From Pleurostoma richardsiae (taxonomy: Eukaryota > Ascomycota > Sordariomycetes > Calosphaeriales > Pleurostomataceae): a stretch of 64,000 nt of DNA. A program made the translations under genes and the position numbers. Below, in pieces: positions 35,592 through 46,269 of this stretch. Position 1 is the first letter of the stretch; every line of letters starts with the position of its first letter. The notes under the pieces were generated by a model. The model made no database searches, was not told the DNA's origin, and saw only the letters and a program-made list of their open reading frames with translations. The DNA lies in the NCBI GenBank assembly GCA_030052745.1, contig JANBVO010000016.1:558001-622000 (forward strand), given 5' to 3'.

Positions 35592-36797
35592 TCAAGGGAA
35601 GAGTCCTAGTTCCACAGGCTTCGACCTGATCTGGTCGACTTGAATCTCCTCAACAAGATCATTCCCGTGATATTCGTCCAGATCCAAATCTAGATACCCC
35701 CTCGGCGCCCATTTCCTTGCCGACACGAAGAGGGATCGACCGTTGATGGTGTGGTCGCTTAGGATGCGTAGAAGGCATTGGCCAGCGTCTTCCACTGTAG
35801 CGAATTGAACACCAGATTTCTCCACGTGATCGAAGGCAGCTTGGGTCAGGATCTTGGTCCTGACGTACCTATGGCGTTGTTAGAAAGATGAAGATATATG
35901 GTGTGCTGCGGATATCTGACTCACCACGGCGAGATTAGATTCACCCGGCTTCCGTAGTAGGGCGCCGTTCTCCTCAGCCCGTGCATAATGCCGCGCATGG
36001 CCCACTTGGTGCTGGGATATTGAACTGATCGCGGGACGTCGAAGTACGCAGCTCCTGATCCTATGAGGACCAGGCAAGTGTCTTCTTGGCTGGGTGAGAC
36101 CTCTGTTCCGTTCTGTTTTATGAAGTAGTGCAGCGTCAGTTTGACGGTATATAGGACGCCATAGAGGTTGACATCAACGATGCTCAGGTTCGGCTTTGCG
36201 GGTTCCTGGTCATTCCCTAAGGCACCCGTCAGTGCTGGCCGCCAGGTTTGATCTCGTGATTGCGCTCACCATCGAAGGAGAAGACGTCGTCTTGACGAGT
36301 GATGCCTGCGTTTGCGACAACGTAGTGAATCTTGCCGGATGGTGAGAATGCGGCTGCCTCCTTGAAGAGGTGGACCTGGTCTTCCCATTTCGTGGTGTCG
36401 CAGGGAACGAACTTCGTGCTTTTGGAAAAGTTAAAAGTCAACACCATGCTTGGCAAGAGCTTTGCCACCATCTCATCAAGATCGTACCTGTTCAGCTCCG
36501 ATACCAGCTTCCTCCCGGCCTCCTCGTCCTTGTCACCAAAGCAAACCGTCACCCTATCGGCTTCAGTTAGCTTGATACCTACAAGCGAAGCAGTACCGTC
36601 ACTTACTTCGCAGCAACCAGTGCGCGAACATAACCTTCACCGATGCCACTAGCTCCTTGTTGCGGAGTCAGACTGGACTGCGAAAATCAGGAAGGGGTTT
36701 GCATACCTCCCGTCACAACAGCCGTCTTGCCAGCAAGATTGCTAGAATCAAAATCGATATTGCAATCGACCGGTCCCGAGAGAGAATAGCTCGCCAT
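35592..36797 (-). CDS. Short-chain dehydrogenase/reductase (SDR)
   Basis: Five exons: 36797-36707, 36655-36607, 36553-36270, 36216-35925, 35868-35592, giving 330 residues with all phases consistent. Cofactor motif TGGASGIGEG is restored only by splicing exons 1 and 2. VVANAGITRQD is the NAG-type motif, IGSGAAY provides the catalytic Ser region, and the YxxxK pair is in QYPSTKWAMRG. The fold and length resemble the classical fungal SDRs annotated as 15-hydroxyprostaglandin dehydrogenase-like, which use NAD(P) on hydroxylated or keto metabolites. No signal peptide, so cytosolic. The C-terminal 60 residues (VSARKWAPRGYLDLDLDEY) are also typical. The substrate is unknown. It lies in the same-strand group with the medium-chain dehydrogenase and aldo-keto reductase. 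Confidence 0.87.
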
Positions 36798-37476
36798 TTT
36801 CTAGATGTCAGTACGAGCTGGGAGGACGAGGAACAATTGAACGCGGGCAGTCTTGATCGATCTGGCAACTTCTGTCACAGCAAGGAGGGGGTTTAAGGAC
36901 GTTATGCAGCGGTCAACCTGTTGAGTGATTCGGCGTAAGATGCTTCCCGCGATAAAAGTGTATGTAGTTGCTAAGATATATATATGTGCGTCCAGAACTT
37001 TGCACGACAGCTGCAGACACGCTCGTCTCTTCACAAGACACACGGTCTGAGAGCATCTGTTGAATACTTTATACATCACCACACAAGCCTGCCCAATAAC
37101 CCTTGAGTAAGTAACCCGTTTCGGAAGTAAAGTGTCAGCAAGCTGCATATTTAGTGCGCTCCCAGTCCCACTTAGCAAGCGCCAGTAAGACGCGGGACGG
37201 GCTCTTCGCGATGTTATTAGGCACTTCGCTCGATTCTTTTGCCTTCTAGTTGCTGAGCAGAGTCCAACACAAGGAGAATGTCTATGAGGTGCAGCCGGCG
37301 CGGCGGTCCCCAGGTTCGGCCACGGGGAGCCGCTCTGGCTGTCTTTTCGACTGATGACGACAGACAAGGCACTCGCTAGACAGATCTGTCTTCCTAGATA
37401 TGAGTCCTGATGTTCGCGAGCTAAGCTAAGAATTCAATCCTACCAGTTTTATCCAAGGTACTACATGCAGAACGGC
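36798..37476. other. Spacer
   Basis: About 680 bp between the SDR start and the DUF1295-like gene's stop. It contains a TATATATAT run near 36977-36986, possibly the SDR promoter. No gene seen. Confidence 0.4.
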
Positions 37477-38334
37477 TCAGAAGATGCCTGGAAACATCTT
37501 GTAAGGCACGTCCTCCTTATATCTCGTCCACTGCTGCCCATACTTCTGTGTCATATACTCGTCCATTCCCCGGACGGAGTTACTCAGGAAGTCACGCAGT
37601 AGGAACGCGATCAGCAGCACACTCGGGACCAGGCCTCCGGCCGCGAGCATGTATCCTCCTCGCCACATCATGTACGCGCCATAGTTGATGTGCCTCGCCA
37701 GCCGCCACAGTCCGCCCGTGTATATCCTTCCCTTGGACTCTGGCCGCGCTTTGAATCTCTTGCGCTGAAGCTCGGCCAGGGTCTCCGCCATGCTTCCCAC
37801 CACGAACATGATCGAGCCGAGCAGCACGGGCAGTGGCAGAGATAGATCCGTACTGGGAATGCGTATCTGGGGACCCTTGAGGGCGGCCGATGTTTTAGAG
37901 GAAAGAAGGAGCAGCGAGCTGGTGGTGTCGAAGAGGAGGTTGAAGGCTGCGACCTTGGTGGCAAAGGAGGGCGGGAAGTACTCGCGGTTGAGGAAGAGGA
38001 TTCAGTAGACGTGCTTGACCGTGGCGCCTGCGGACATAGCCAGTAGAACAGTACGGGGATCAGATATTTTGAGGCCACCGAGTAGCCCAGAGCTGCCCGT
38101 CACTCCAGGAAATCGGCTGCCCAGTTGGATCACCGAGCCACCAATCTTATCCAAGAGGGCGGGACCCCAACCATTCGCGAGTAGCTGGTACTGTAATATC
38201 GGGTCAAGAGCTCGCAGCCCAATCCAGGTCGCTGTTCCCGCCGTACTGCTCGTATAGTTGCCGCGCTGGATCTTGTCGACTGGGGCTTTGCCCTCGCCCT
38301 GGGGAGCGGAGTTCCTGTTGGAAACACTCGCCAT
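37477..38334 (-). pseudogene. DUF1295/steroid 5-alpha-reductase-like membrane protein, interrupted by TGA
   Basis: From the ATG at 38334 the frame stays open to 37477 except for one TGA codon (38004-38002) after VKHVY. The next residues ILFLNREYFPPS continue in the same frame, so the whole would be 285 residues. Relatives have Trp at this point, so TGG became TGA. The N-terminal half carries hydrophobic segments (LLGGLKISDPRTVLLAMSAG) and the C-terminal half the conserved GGLWRLARHINYGAYMMWRG, then SVRGMDEYMTQKYGQQWTRY. That is the DUF1295/isoprenylcysteine-methyltransferase-like membrane fold. It may be an inactivated gene, a strain-specific allele or a sequencing error. An intron removing the TGA would be 39 bp or less and would delete conserved residues, so I think that unlikely. 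Confidence 0.7.
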
Positions 38335-38900
38335 GACTGCTTTGGATGCCACGAGAGTGTTGGTAAAACTCTGAGACAGAAGATGGGACTAAAGCCTCTG
38401 AGACAAAAACATCAGGGATAGTCCTGGAACAAGAGAAAGGGATTCAGGTCTTAATAAGATTCACTGTTGTGCGTACTCGGTCCAGCGGACGGTCTCCGGC
38501 ACCCGAGCTTTTCGGAGTCGGAACCAATGACCAATCATTGTGTTTTCACCCGGGCAATGTCTCTATAGGGAAACTTCCTCGGCCGAGAGAGCGGGGCCGG
38601 GCTGCCCGTCCGCCTCCGTAGCAGACGAGTACTACAATCCATCCCTCCTCCTCCTCCGTCACTACGCAGCAGAGCTACAAGAGTCCGTTCCTGAAGCACC
38701 CCAGGCTCCTCTAATTTATGACTCTGTGCCATCAGTCTCCATGCTCAAAGGACCGTTGTGACGCATGCCGAACTATTTGTCAGTATTCGGAAGATTGTAT
38801 CAGGCCGCGGCCGAGATACGGATCTCCACCACCACCGAGCTCTGCTCGTGTACCTAATCATGCGGTTTGTAAGGCTTCCTACCGTCAGCTGAGCTCTTTA
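38335..38900. other. Spacer
   Basis: About 570 bp: promoter side of the interrupted membrane protein gene and 3' flank of the aldo-keto reductase gene. No gene seen. Confidence 0.4.
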
Positions 38901-40229
38901 TTAAAAGACACGTTCACATCCACTCACTGGCCGTCGAGGAGGAGCATCGATCCAAGCGGCCATCTGATACTGCCCGTGGTCGGCGGGAGTCAGGCCGAGC
39001 TTGTATCCGCGTCCGTCCTTGCACTGGAAGAAGAAATTGTTCGGAAACAGCGGGTTGAACGGCGCCGCGTTATGAATGGCGTCAATGTCCTCGTCCAAGA
39101 GTTTCACGCGTGCCGCATCGGGCAGCGCCTTCACGTGCTCCACGGTCTGCACGCCGACGATGGGGAACACGTAGGTCGACTGGTGGAAGAGATACGCCAA
39201 TGCCTGGTCTCGCGGTTAGCCCGACGGGACGTGGTCTGCGAACACGGAACGTACTATTGCTTGGAAGGTAGTCTTCTTGGCAGCGGCCAGTTTCTCCAGC
39301 ACGTCGCAAACGGCGATGTCGCTCTCACCAAAGCCGTAGAAGTTTTTGGGCGCGTCTGGATCTTGCTCCATGGCCTTCCTCTGGGCTGCGGTCGTAAGTT
39401 GGCCCCCGCCCAGCGATGCCCAGGACAGGATCCCCATGCCCTGGTCTTCGCACATGGGTATAATCTCGGATTCCATGTCTCTGTATGCGGCATTCCAGCG
39501 GCCCTGGTATACGGAGAACGGCGTAAGCCCGTTCCTGCGCGCAACTGTGTTGTTGAAGGTCAGCCCGATGACACGCTCGCGATGCTTACGAGCGCGCTTA
39601 CATTCGTTCGCCTTGACCACGACCCAAGCCGGGGTATCAGACACGCCGAGGTAAAGCACCTGCCGAGCCATGACAAACGCGTGCAAATGGGTCATCACCT
39701 CCTCTACAGACGTAGCAAGGTCCCACCTTCTCCTATGTCACTAACACCGTATAGCTACGGAGGCTGTTGCGGTTACGTACCAGTGGACATAGAGAATATC
39801 AATGTAATCTGTCTTCAGTTTCTTTAGACTGTCTCTGACAGAGATATGCATACTCTTTGCCGAGTTTCCGGTGAAGTTGCTCTGTAAAGGCTCGTTCTTG
39901 CGATTATACGCCCGGTATCCCGCGCTGTACTTCGTCGCGACGACCATCTGGTCCCGAGTCCCCCGCGCCTCCATCCACTCGCCGATGAGTTTCTCAGACT
40001 GTTCAGCATTGTACGTGTTGGCTGTGTCGATGAAGTTACCGCCCAGTGCAAAGTACGCGTCTAGGATCTTGAATGCGTCCTCGCTCTGCCCGAACAGCTC
40101 GCCCCATGCATTGCCGATGCTGATTCCGCCCAGGCAGATCGGGGACACTTTAACGGCGGCTGTTGGCGACAGGACGCGGTGCCACCCCAGTGGGGTCTCA
40201 GGCTTTGGAGGGGGGTCGAAGAACGACAT
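38901..40229 (-). CDS. Aldo-keto reductase (norsolorinic-acid/aryl-alcohol reductase-like)
   Basis: Four exons: 40229-39781, 39726-39602, 39544-39255, 39203-38901 (introns 54, 57 and 51 bp), giving 388 residues. The start before SFFDPPPKPETPLGWHRVL matches fungal members of this subgroup. The AKR tetrad is visible: Asp and Tyr in GNFIDTANTYNAEQSEKLIG, Lys in VVATKYSAGY and His in YVHWWDLATS, the last restored by splicing. LTPFSVYQGRWNAA, SWASLGGGQ and ALAYLFHQSTYVFPIVGVQT (NADPH-binding side) are typical of AflD/NorA-like and aryl-alcohol reductases. It would be a cytosolic NADPH-dependent reductase of aromatic or polyketide aldehydes and ketones. It is the upstream-most gene of the five-gene minus-strand set. 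Confidence 0.9.
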
Positions 40230-41351
40230 ATTGAACCGGTTCGCGTCTACGTGTAGAATGGACTCAGCCGTCAGCAGAGGTAGGGATGTGGACAATTGGC
40301 TCGAGGGTCCAAGAGCGGCTGTGCTTGTCTAGATAACGCGGCGCCGAGAGTTCCCCGCTGCTTCCTGACTGCCCGTTTTGCGGGGTCGACACCACCCATC
40401 AGCCGAATGTGACGTTCTAGACAGCCAGGCAGTTTACGTGTTCGGCCAATACTCGGAGAATGTCATGATATTGAGACAGTGCACTCGGGCTGAAGACCAG
40501 ATTGGCCCGGCTCCGGTGCTGCGTCGACTCCAGCATTACGACACTATGCATCGCCCCGTAGTGGCATAACTCCACTGTATTTGTGTAGCTCAAGCCTCAG
40601 CCCTCAGGTGATGCGTAGGCTACTTGGTGGAAAACCCCCCAGCCCCGGTCTGCCGCGGCGTGTTCCGGATCGACGCTTTTCCCTTCGCCGAGTCCGGTTG
40701 CTTGGCTGGTCAGCCAGCTGCATTAGCGCCTCCTCTGTTCTTGCCGGACCGGCCCCATAGAATGGTTGGTCTTCGGGTGACCAGACCACTGCCGTGTCTA
40801 TCGGAGTTAAGCTTAACTCGGCCTGCTGTCCACGCCCTCTGGACACTACCTTGCTCTCAAACTACCTTACTCACACTTCAAAGGATCGCCTTCGAGAAGA
40901 CAGATGTGATATAAGGTTCCCGACCTGGTTTGACGACACCAGAGAAACGTTGCCTAGGCTGCCCCGGGTACCGGCATCTACGGCATCTCCGGAGGGAGCC
41001 AAGTATAGCCAAGATATCCATTCGTATGAGGAGGAACAAGTTGCAGAGGTAAAATCCTATCTCCATTGATGACAGGCTAGAGGCCTCCAGAATACATATG
41101 CCAAGCAATACTCAGCCTCCTTTCTCCACGGTACATGCCTCATCGCCGCATCGTTCGGCCTCACTGCTGCCATGACCAGTCGGCGTCCCGGGCAAATACT
41201 AGTAATCTTCTCCCAAGATGACGCGTACTATGTCCTCACCGTCGCGACCTGATCTATATTCATCTCTTAAATCTGCTGCGTTGAATGGTGTCCATAGTCT
41301 GCCCAGCATGTGCTACGATACCTTCGTCTTCCGGTTCAGACCGCTAGAGTC
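40230..41351. other. Shared upstream region of divergent AKR and ADAM genes
   Basis: About 1.1 kb. I see no gene. Short frames near 40378-41108 have no motif. Confidence 0.4.
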
Positions 41352-43777
41352 ATGCATGTGCTCAAGGCTACAACCGCCGCTCTTGCGATCATAGGGCCCT
41401 TTGTTGAGTCGACCGCGGGTACGTCTACTAATGCGACAGGAGCCCTTCTGCGTGAGGCATACTGATCATAATCGAAGCGCATTCAATAACTCGCAATCCT
41501 CTGGACCATGTGAGCCGTGTCGTCGACCCAACGCTGCATACACCGTCACACCGAATACATGCGCTTTCCGCCTTCGATCTCACATTCATCCTCCCTGACA
41601 GACGAGAGGAGTTTCGACTTTCCGTCTCACCCAATGAAGACATCCTTCACGAGAACGCAGTGGTCCGATACCTCGCTCAGGACGGGACTGACGAAAACAT
41701 CGAGCCGATAGACCGCTTCGAGCACAGAATCTTCAGGGGTCAGGCCTTTGTACGGCAGGAGGGGCAGGTAGACTGGATCAAAGGTGGATGGGCAAGGATC
41801 GCCGTCCACCGTGACGGGCCCAGGCCCGTGTTCGAGGGCGTGTTCACGGTTCATGGCGAGCACCATCATGTTCAGACAAGCGGCAACTACCGCCACACCA
41901 AAATTCCGGGTGATCCTGATATCAAAGCGGAGCAGGAGGAGTACATGGTCATCTGGAAGGACTCGGACTTCCGCCGGACAACCTACGAATACAAAACGCT
42001 GAGGCGACAGCCCGGCGTCGGAACAACGTGCCAGTTTAACGACCTTCATTTCAACGTCGATCCCCGGCACCCAGTCCGCCGAGGAACCAGCCTGGACGGC
42101 CTGGGTGATGACTGGGACCCCTTGAATCACGCGCAAATATCTGAGCGGCAATACGGTACCGGCTCAGGCGTTGATCTGGTGTCCACCATCGGATCGACCG
42201 CTGGATGCCCGACGACTAGGAAGATCGCCCTCTTAGGGATCGCCGCTGACTGTACCTACACGAGAGACTTTGACTCTGTGTCGGCAGTGCGGTCCAACAT
42301 TGTTCAGCAGATCAATTCCGCATCCGAACTCTACGAAAGCACCTTCAACATCTCTCTTCAGATCCAGAACCTTACCATCAGCGATGCCAATTGCCCAGCC
42401 ACGGCTCCAGCATCAGCTCCGTGGAACCTCGATTGCACCTCCGACGTCACCATCAGTGACCGACTGGGTCTCTTTTCCCAATGGCGAGGCGACATTATCG
42501 ACACGAACGCCTTCTGGACCCTTCTCAGCCTCTGTAACACGGGCTCCGCGGTTGGTCTCTCCTGGATGGGGCAGGTGTGCCGCCGGGGCTCGTCCAATTC
42601 GTACGGCGACGGAGAAACCGCCGCCGGCGCCAACGTCGTGATCAGGACACCCACCGAGTGGCAGGTCATTGCGCACGAGGCAGGCCACATCTTCGGCGCC
42701 GTGCACGACTGCACCTCCGACACGTGTAGCGACGGCAGCTCGGAGACGCAGCAGCAGTGCTGCCCCCTGAGCGCCTCGACGTGCGATGCGGACGGGCAGT
42801 ACATGATGAATCCCTCGACCGGTAGCAGCATCTCGCAGTTCTCCCCCTGTAGTATTGGAAACATCTGCTCCGCCATCGGCCGCCGCAGCGTGAATGCGTC
42901 CTGTCTGGTTCATAACACTGGCGTCACGACTATCAGCGGGAGCCGCTGTGGCAACGGCATCGTCGAGGCCGGCGAAGACTGCGACTGCGGCGGGACGGCC
43001 GGGTGCGGGGACAATCCCTGCTGCGACCCGACGACGTGCAGGTTCACCACCAACTCGGTCTGTGACCCCGCGAACGGGGAGTGCTGCACCGACCAGTGCC
43101 AGTTCGCCTCCAGTAACACGACGTGTAGGGCCAGCACCGGTGCCTGCGACCCAGCGGAGGTCTGCACGGGCAGCTCAAGTACATGTCCCGACGACACTAC
43201 CTCTCCGGACGGGACGTCCTGCGGCGACTCTGGGGACGGCCTCACCTGCGCGTCGGGCCAGTGCACATCGCGCGATCTCCAGTGCAGGGACTTCATGAGC
43301 TCCCGCGCCGATAACGTCACGCGCTCGTGTAACCCACAAACCTGTCGGATGTCCTGCATGGGCCGCACGTACGGCGGTGTTGAGGCGTGCTTCTCCATGC
43401 AGCAGAACTTCCTAGACGGGACGGATTGTGAGGGAGGTGGGCGGTGCCGCAACGGCAACTGCGAGGACGCTTCAGTCAGCGGCGGAAGCGGCGGAAGCGG
43501 CGGAAGCGGGGCCCGCAGGTGGATCGACGACCACAGGACCGTAGTGATCTCCGTTGCCTCTGTAGTGGGAGGCCTGATCGTGATAGGGGTGTTGTCTTGC
43601 TGCGTGGCCGGTTGTCGTAGGAGGAGGGCCCGGCGTCTGCCTGCTGTGGTGCCGGCTCCGGCGCCGGCTCCGGCAGTTCTACAGTCCCAGAGGCGAGGGG
43701 TTTACGAATCCCCGCCGCCGTATATGCCCACTCCGATGAGGCAGCAACCGTGGTATGCCGGGACAAGATATGCTTGA
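41352..43777 (+). CDS. ADAM-type zinc metalloprotease with disintegrin domain
   Basis: Two exons: 41352-41418 and 41478-43777 (59-bp intron), giving 788 residues. The signal peptide is MHVLKATTAALAIIGPFVES. The prodomain begins around IHALSAFDLTF (spliced frame HSITRNPLDHVSRVVDPTLH). The reprolysin domain has the zinc motif HEAGHIFGAVHD and the downstream MMNPSTG Met-turn. The disintegrin domain is Cys-rich from CGNGIVEAGEDCDCGG to CTGSSSTCPDD, followed by an ADAM Cys-rich region. A GGS-repeat linker precedes one membrane helix (VVISVASVVGGLIVIGVLSC) and a short Pro-rich cytoplasmic tail. It is a type I plasma-membrane protease that could shed surface proteins. The length agrees with fungal ADM proteins. 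Confidence 0.92.
43482..43508 (+). repeat. Three tandem 9-bp units encoding a Gly-Ser linker
   Basis: GGCGGAAGC repeated three times without change inside the ADAM gene. It encodes GGS repeats between the Cys-rich ectodomain and the transmembrane helix. Confidence 0.85.
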
Positions 43778-44559
43778 TCGGCGCTGTTGTGAGTGAAAGA
43801 TAGGGGAGCACAGATAGGTATCTATCTACCCACGGAGAATTCACTGTGACCCAGGATTCCGAGAAGACGCAGAGTACTCCAGAGACGTTCGTTGAACACC
43901 ATCAGGGATGGGAGCATGATCTTCGATAGCCCTAACAAGAGTAGTAATAGAGCAGCAACCACGGCATGTGTGCACTGCACGGGCTGCATCTCGTAGTAGG
44001 CCCCTCAAAGGTTAGAGATCTTCCTGGACTCGGAATCCCGGCCGGTTAAGCCAGCCGCACCGCCGGCTGAAGATGAGCCCTATATGAGAGTGATAACAGC
44101 CGAGCCAACCAGCACCCTCGGCCACCTACCGTCCGCTGTCCTCGTGGCCTGCACCACGTAGATTACCTTGTGGGGAAGAAACTGCTCAAAGTCAGTCGCC
44201 TACAAAATCTCATTGGCAGAATCCCATCTCGAATCCAAGCCTCCGCCTCATGTTGCCCACGGAGTAAATGAAGACAGAGTTCCGCTCCCCGGACCATCCT
44301 CTATTCAGACGTTCATGGTAGCACTGCCGTAACTGCATGGACATGAAATTTCCAGAAGAGCCAATCGGTTCTTTATTGGTTCTTTATTGCGCATGGTCTT
44401 GCTGCAGTCATGATGCTCATAGCTAGGCTTCTAGAAGAAGCTGCAGAGACTTATAACATAGCAACCTCCTCTGCCCCCATGGTCTTGGCACCCTCCGCAG
44501 TCCTGGTTTCCGTTCTCTATCCTAGACCTAGCAGCAAAGTTGAAGATCAGATTATCGTC
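43778..44559. other. Spacer and AA9 promoter
   Basis: About 780 bp. A TTATAACATA sequence at about 44451-44460 lies 100 bp upstream of the AA9 start and may serve as TATA element. No gene seen. Confidence 0.4.
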
Positions 44560-45878
44560 ATGAAGTCAGCTTTCCTCACTGCGCTCGCCGTAATTGTGGC
44601 CAAAAAGGTTGCGGGCCATGCTATCTTCCAAGACTTGTGGGTTGATGGCGTCGACATGATAAGTGTTTCCTCCCCTTGTTCCATACGTCGTCGTCTCGTT
44701 GTGCTGACATCTCAGACACGGAACTCAGTGTAACCGTCTACCCAGCTCGAACAGCCCAGTAACAAACGTCGCGAGCACGGATGTTCGGTGTAATGTCGGA
44801 GGAACGAGGGGCGTGGCCGGAAAGTGTGCTGTCAAGGCAGGGTCGACTGTCACCATCGAGATGCATCAGGTATGGACTATGGCTGCTCGACCAGGATTCA
44901 GCCCGCGACTTACGGTCTGCAGCAACCAGGTGACCGATCCTGTACGAGCGAGGCCATCGGCGGCGCACACTATGGCCCTGTCATGGCGTACATGACCAAG
45001 GTCTCCGATGCTGCCAGTGCTGACGGCTCGACGGGATGGTTTAAGGTCTTCCAAGACAGTTGGGCCGCCAAGTCGGGAGGCGGGAGCGGAGACGATGACT
45101 ACTGGGGAACGGCAAGTCTCACAAAACCACATATGACCCTCACACGCTATTCGAGGACTCTAAGACTCTCCGCACAATGTTACCAACGCTGTTCCTGGTC
45201 TTCCAAACTAACTTCTAATTGTCGAATAGAAAGATCTTAATACCTGCTGCGGAAAAATGGACGTTAAGATTCCCTCCGATCTTCCCAGCGGCGACTACCT
45301 CCTACGCGCTGAGGCCATCGCCCTCCATACTGCAGCCTCCTCAGGTGGCGCTCAGCTCTACATGAGCTGCTACCAATTAACTGTGGCGGGCTCCGGGGCA
45401 GCCTCGCCGCCAACCGTTAGCTTCCCGGGTGCGTACAAGGCCAGCGACCCCGGCATCCTCGTCAACATCCACGCGAAGTTGTCAACCTACGTGGCGCCGG
45501 GCCCTTCCATCTACGCTGGCGGGTCGCTACGGACGCCGGGCGGACAGTGCGCCAACTGTGCGGCGACCTGCACGGCTGGAAAGGGGACCGTCGGGACGGC
45601 GCTTGCGGCCCAGCCCAGCTCCGCAGCGAGTCTAGATGGGAGTAGCAGTGCTGGTAGTACAGGCGCTACGGGAGGCTCCTCTGGAGCTGCCGCCTGTGCC
45701 CAGGCGGCATTCCAGCAGTGCGGTGGAAATGGATATACGGGATGCACGACCTGCGGGGTGAGTCCCTTTTCCACTATCCGGACGGGGCTTGACGAATGCT
45801 AATATCTCATCCCTGTAGGCCGGACTGTCCTGCAAGGCGGTCTCTCCGCCCTATTATAGCCAGTGTCAAGCTGCCTGA
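44560..45878 (+). CDS. AA9 lytic polysaccharide monooxygenase with CBM1
   Basis: Five exons give 342 residues: 44560-44657, 44716-44869, 44923-45111, 45230-45757, 45819-45878. Signal peptide is MKSAFLTALAVIVAKKVAG; the mature protein starts with His (HAIFQDLWVDGVD), the copper histidine-brace residue. The second brace His is in GGAHYGPVMAYM and the axial Tyr in QLYMSCYQL. A Ser/Ala/Gly-rich linker leads to a CBM1 cellulose-binding module (QCGGNGYTGC to YYSQC). The enzyme cleaves cellulose or xyloglucan oxidatively outside the cell. Two introns are odd. Intron 1 has GATAAGT instead of GTAAGT, and no GT donor in the right phase exists. Intron 3 uses GCAAGT. If intron 1 is not spliced, translation stops early and only the signal peptide and a few residues are made. 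Confidence 0.85.
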
Positions 45879-46269
45879 CCATCAGCCAGCAAGGCCCTCA
45901 GTCGAAGCATGTCGGTTCTCGAAGGGTCTGTGCTGCATTAATTATCTTATGGGTGCCATTACGTTTGTTCTACTTAGCCAAATTGAAGTCTTTTCAACTA
46001 CTAGATGGGCGGGATCAGCAGAAGAGAAGTTCATTGTTCATTCTGCAGCCTCTGTTGGAAAGGCTATTCGAGGAAGTAAAATGCTGGACAGCATGGCACA
46101 GCCATCCCAAAACCCCTGAGCTTAGTTTTGCGTAGTCGGCGCCAACAAAGTGTAGTGAGAGACATGACCTTAATGGGGTATAACGACAATAACCCGTCAA
46201 GTCAAAACTCCAACGCCAAAATCAATAGTCCCTCAACGCAACCATGTCATTCCATGTCCATGGCCGAGC
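45879..46269. terminator. Convergent 3' region between AA9 and lysozyme-like genes
   Basis: About 390 bp with both 3' UTRs. No gene seen. Confidence 0.35.

Noticed and set aside
39541-39605. Extra residues inside the aldo-keto reductase (CKRARKHRERVIGLTFNNT region)
   Set aside because: They are the translation of a 57-bp intron (GTAAGC to ACAG). Removing it gives the family sequence.
38718-39827. Plus-strand frame of 369 codons
   Set aside because: Antisense to the aldo-keto reductase exons, which carry all catalytic motifs. The plus frame has none.
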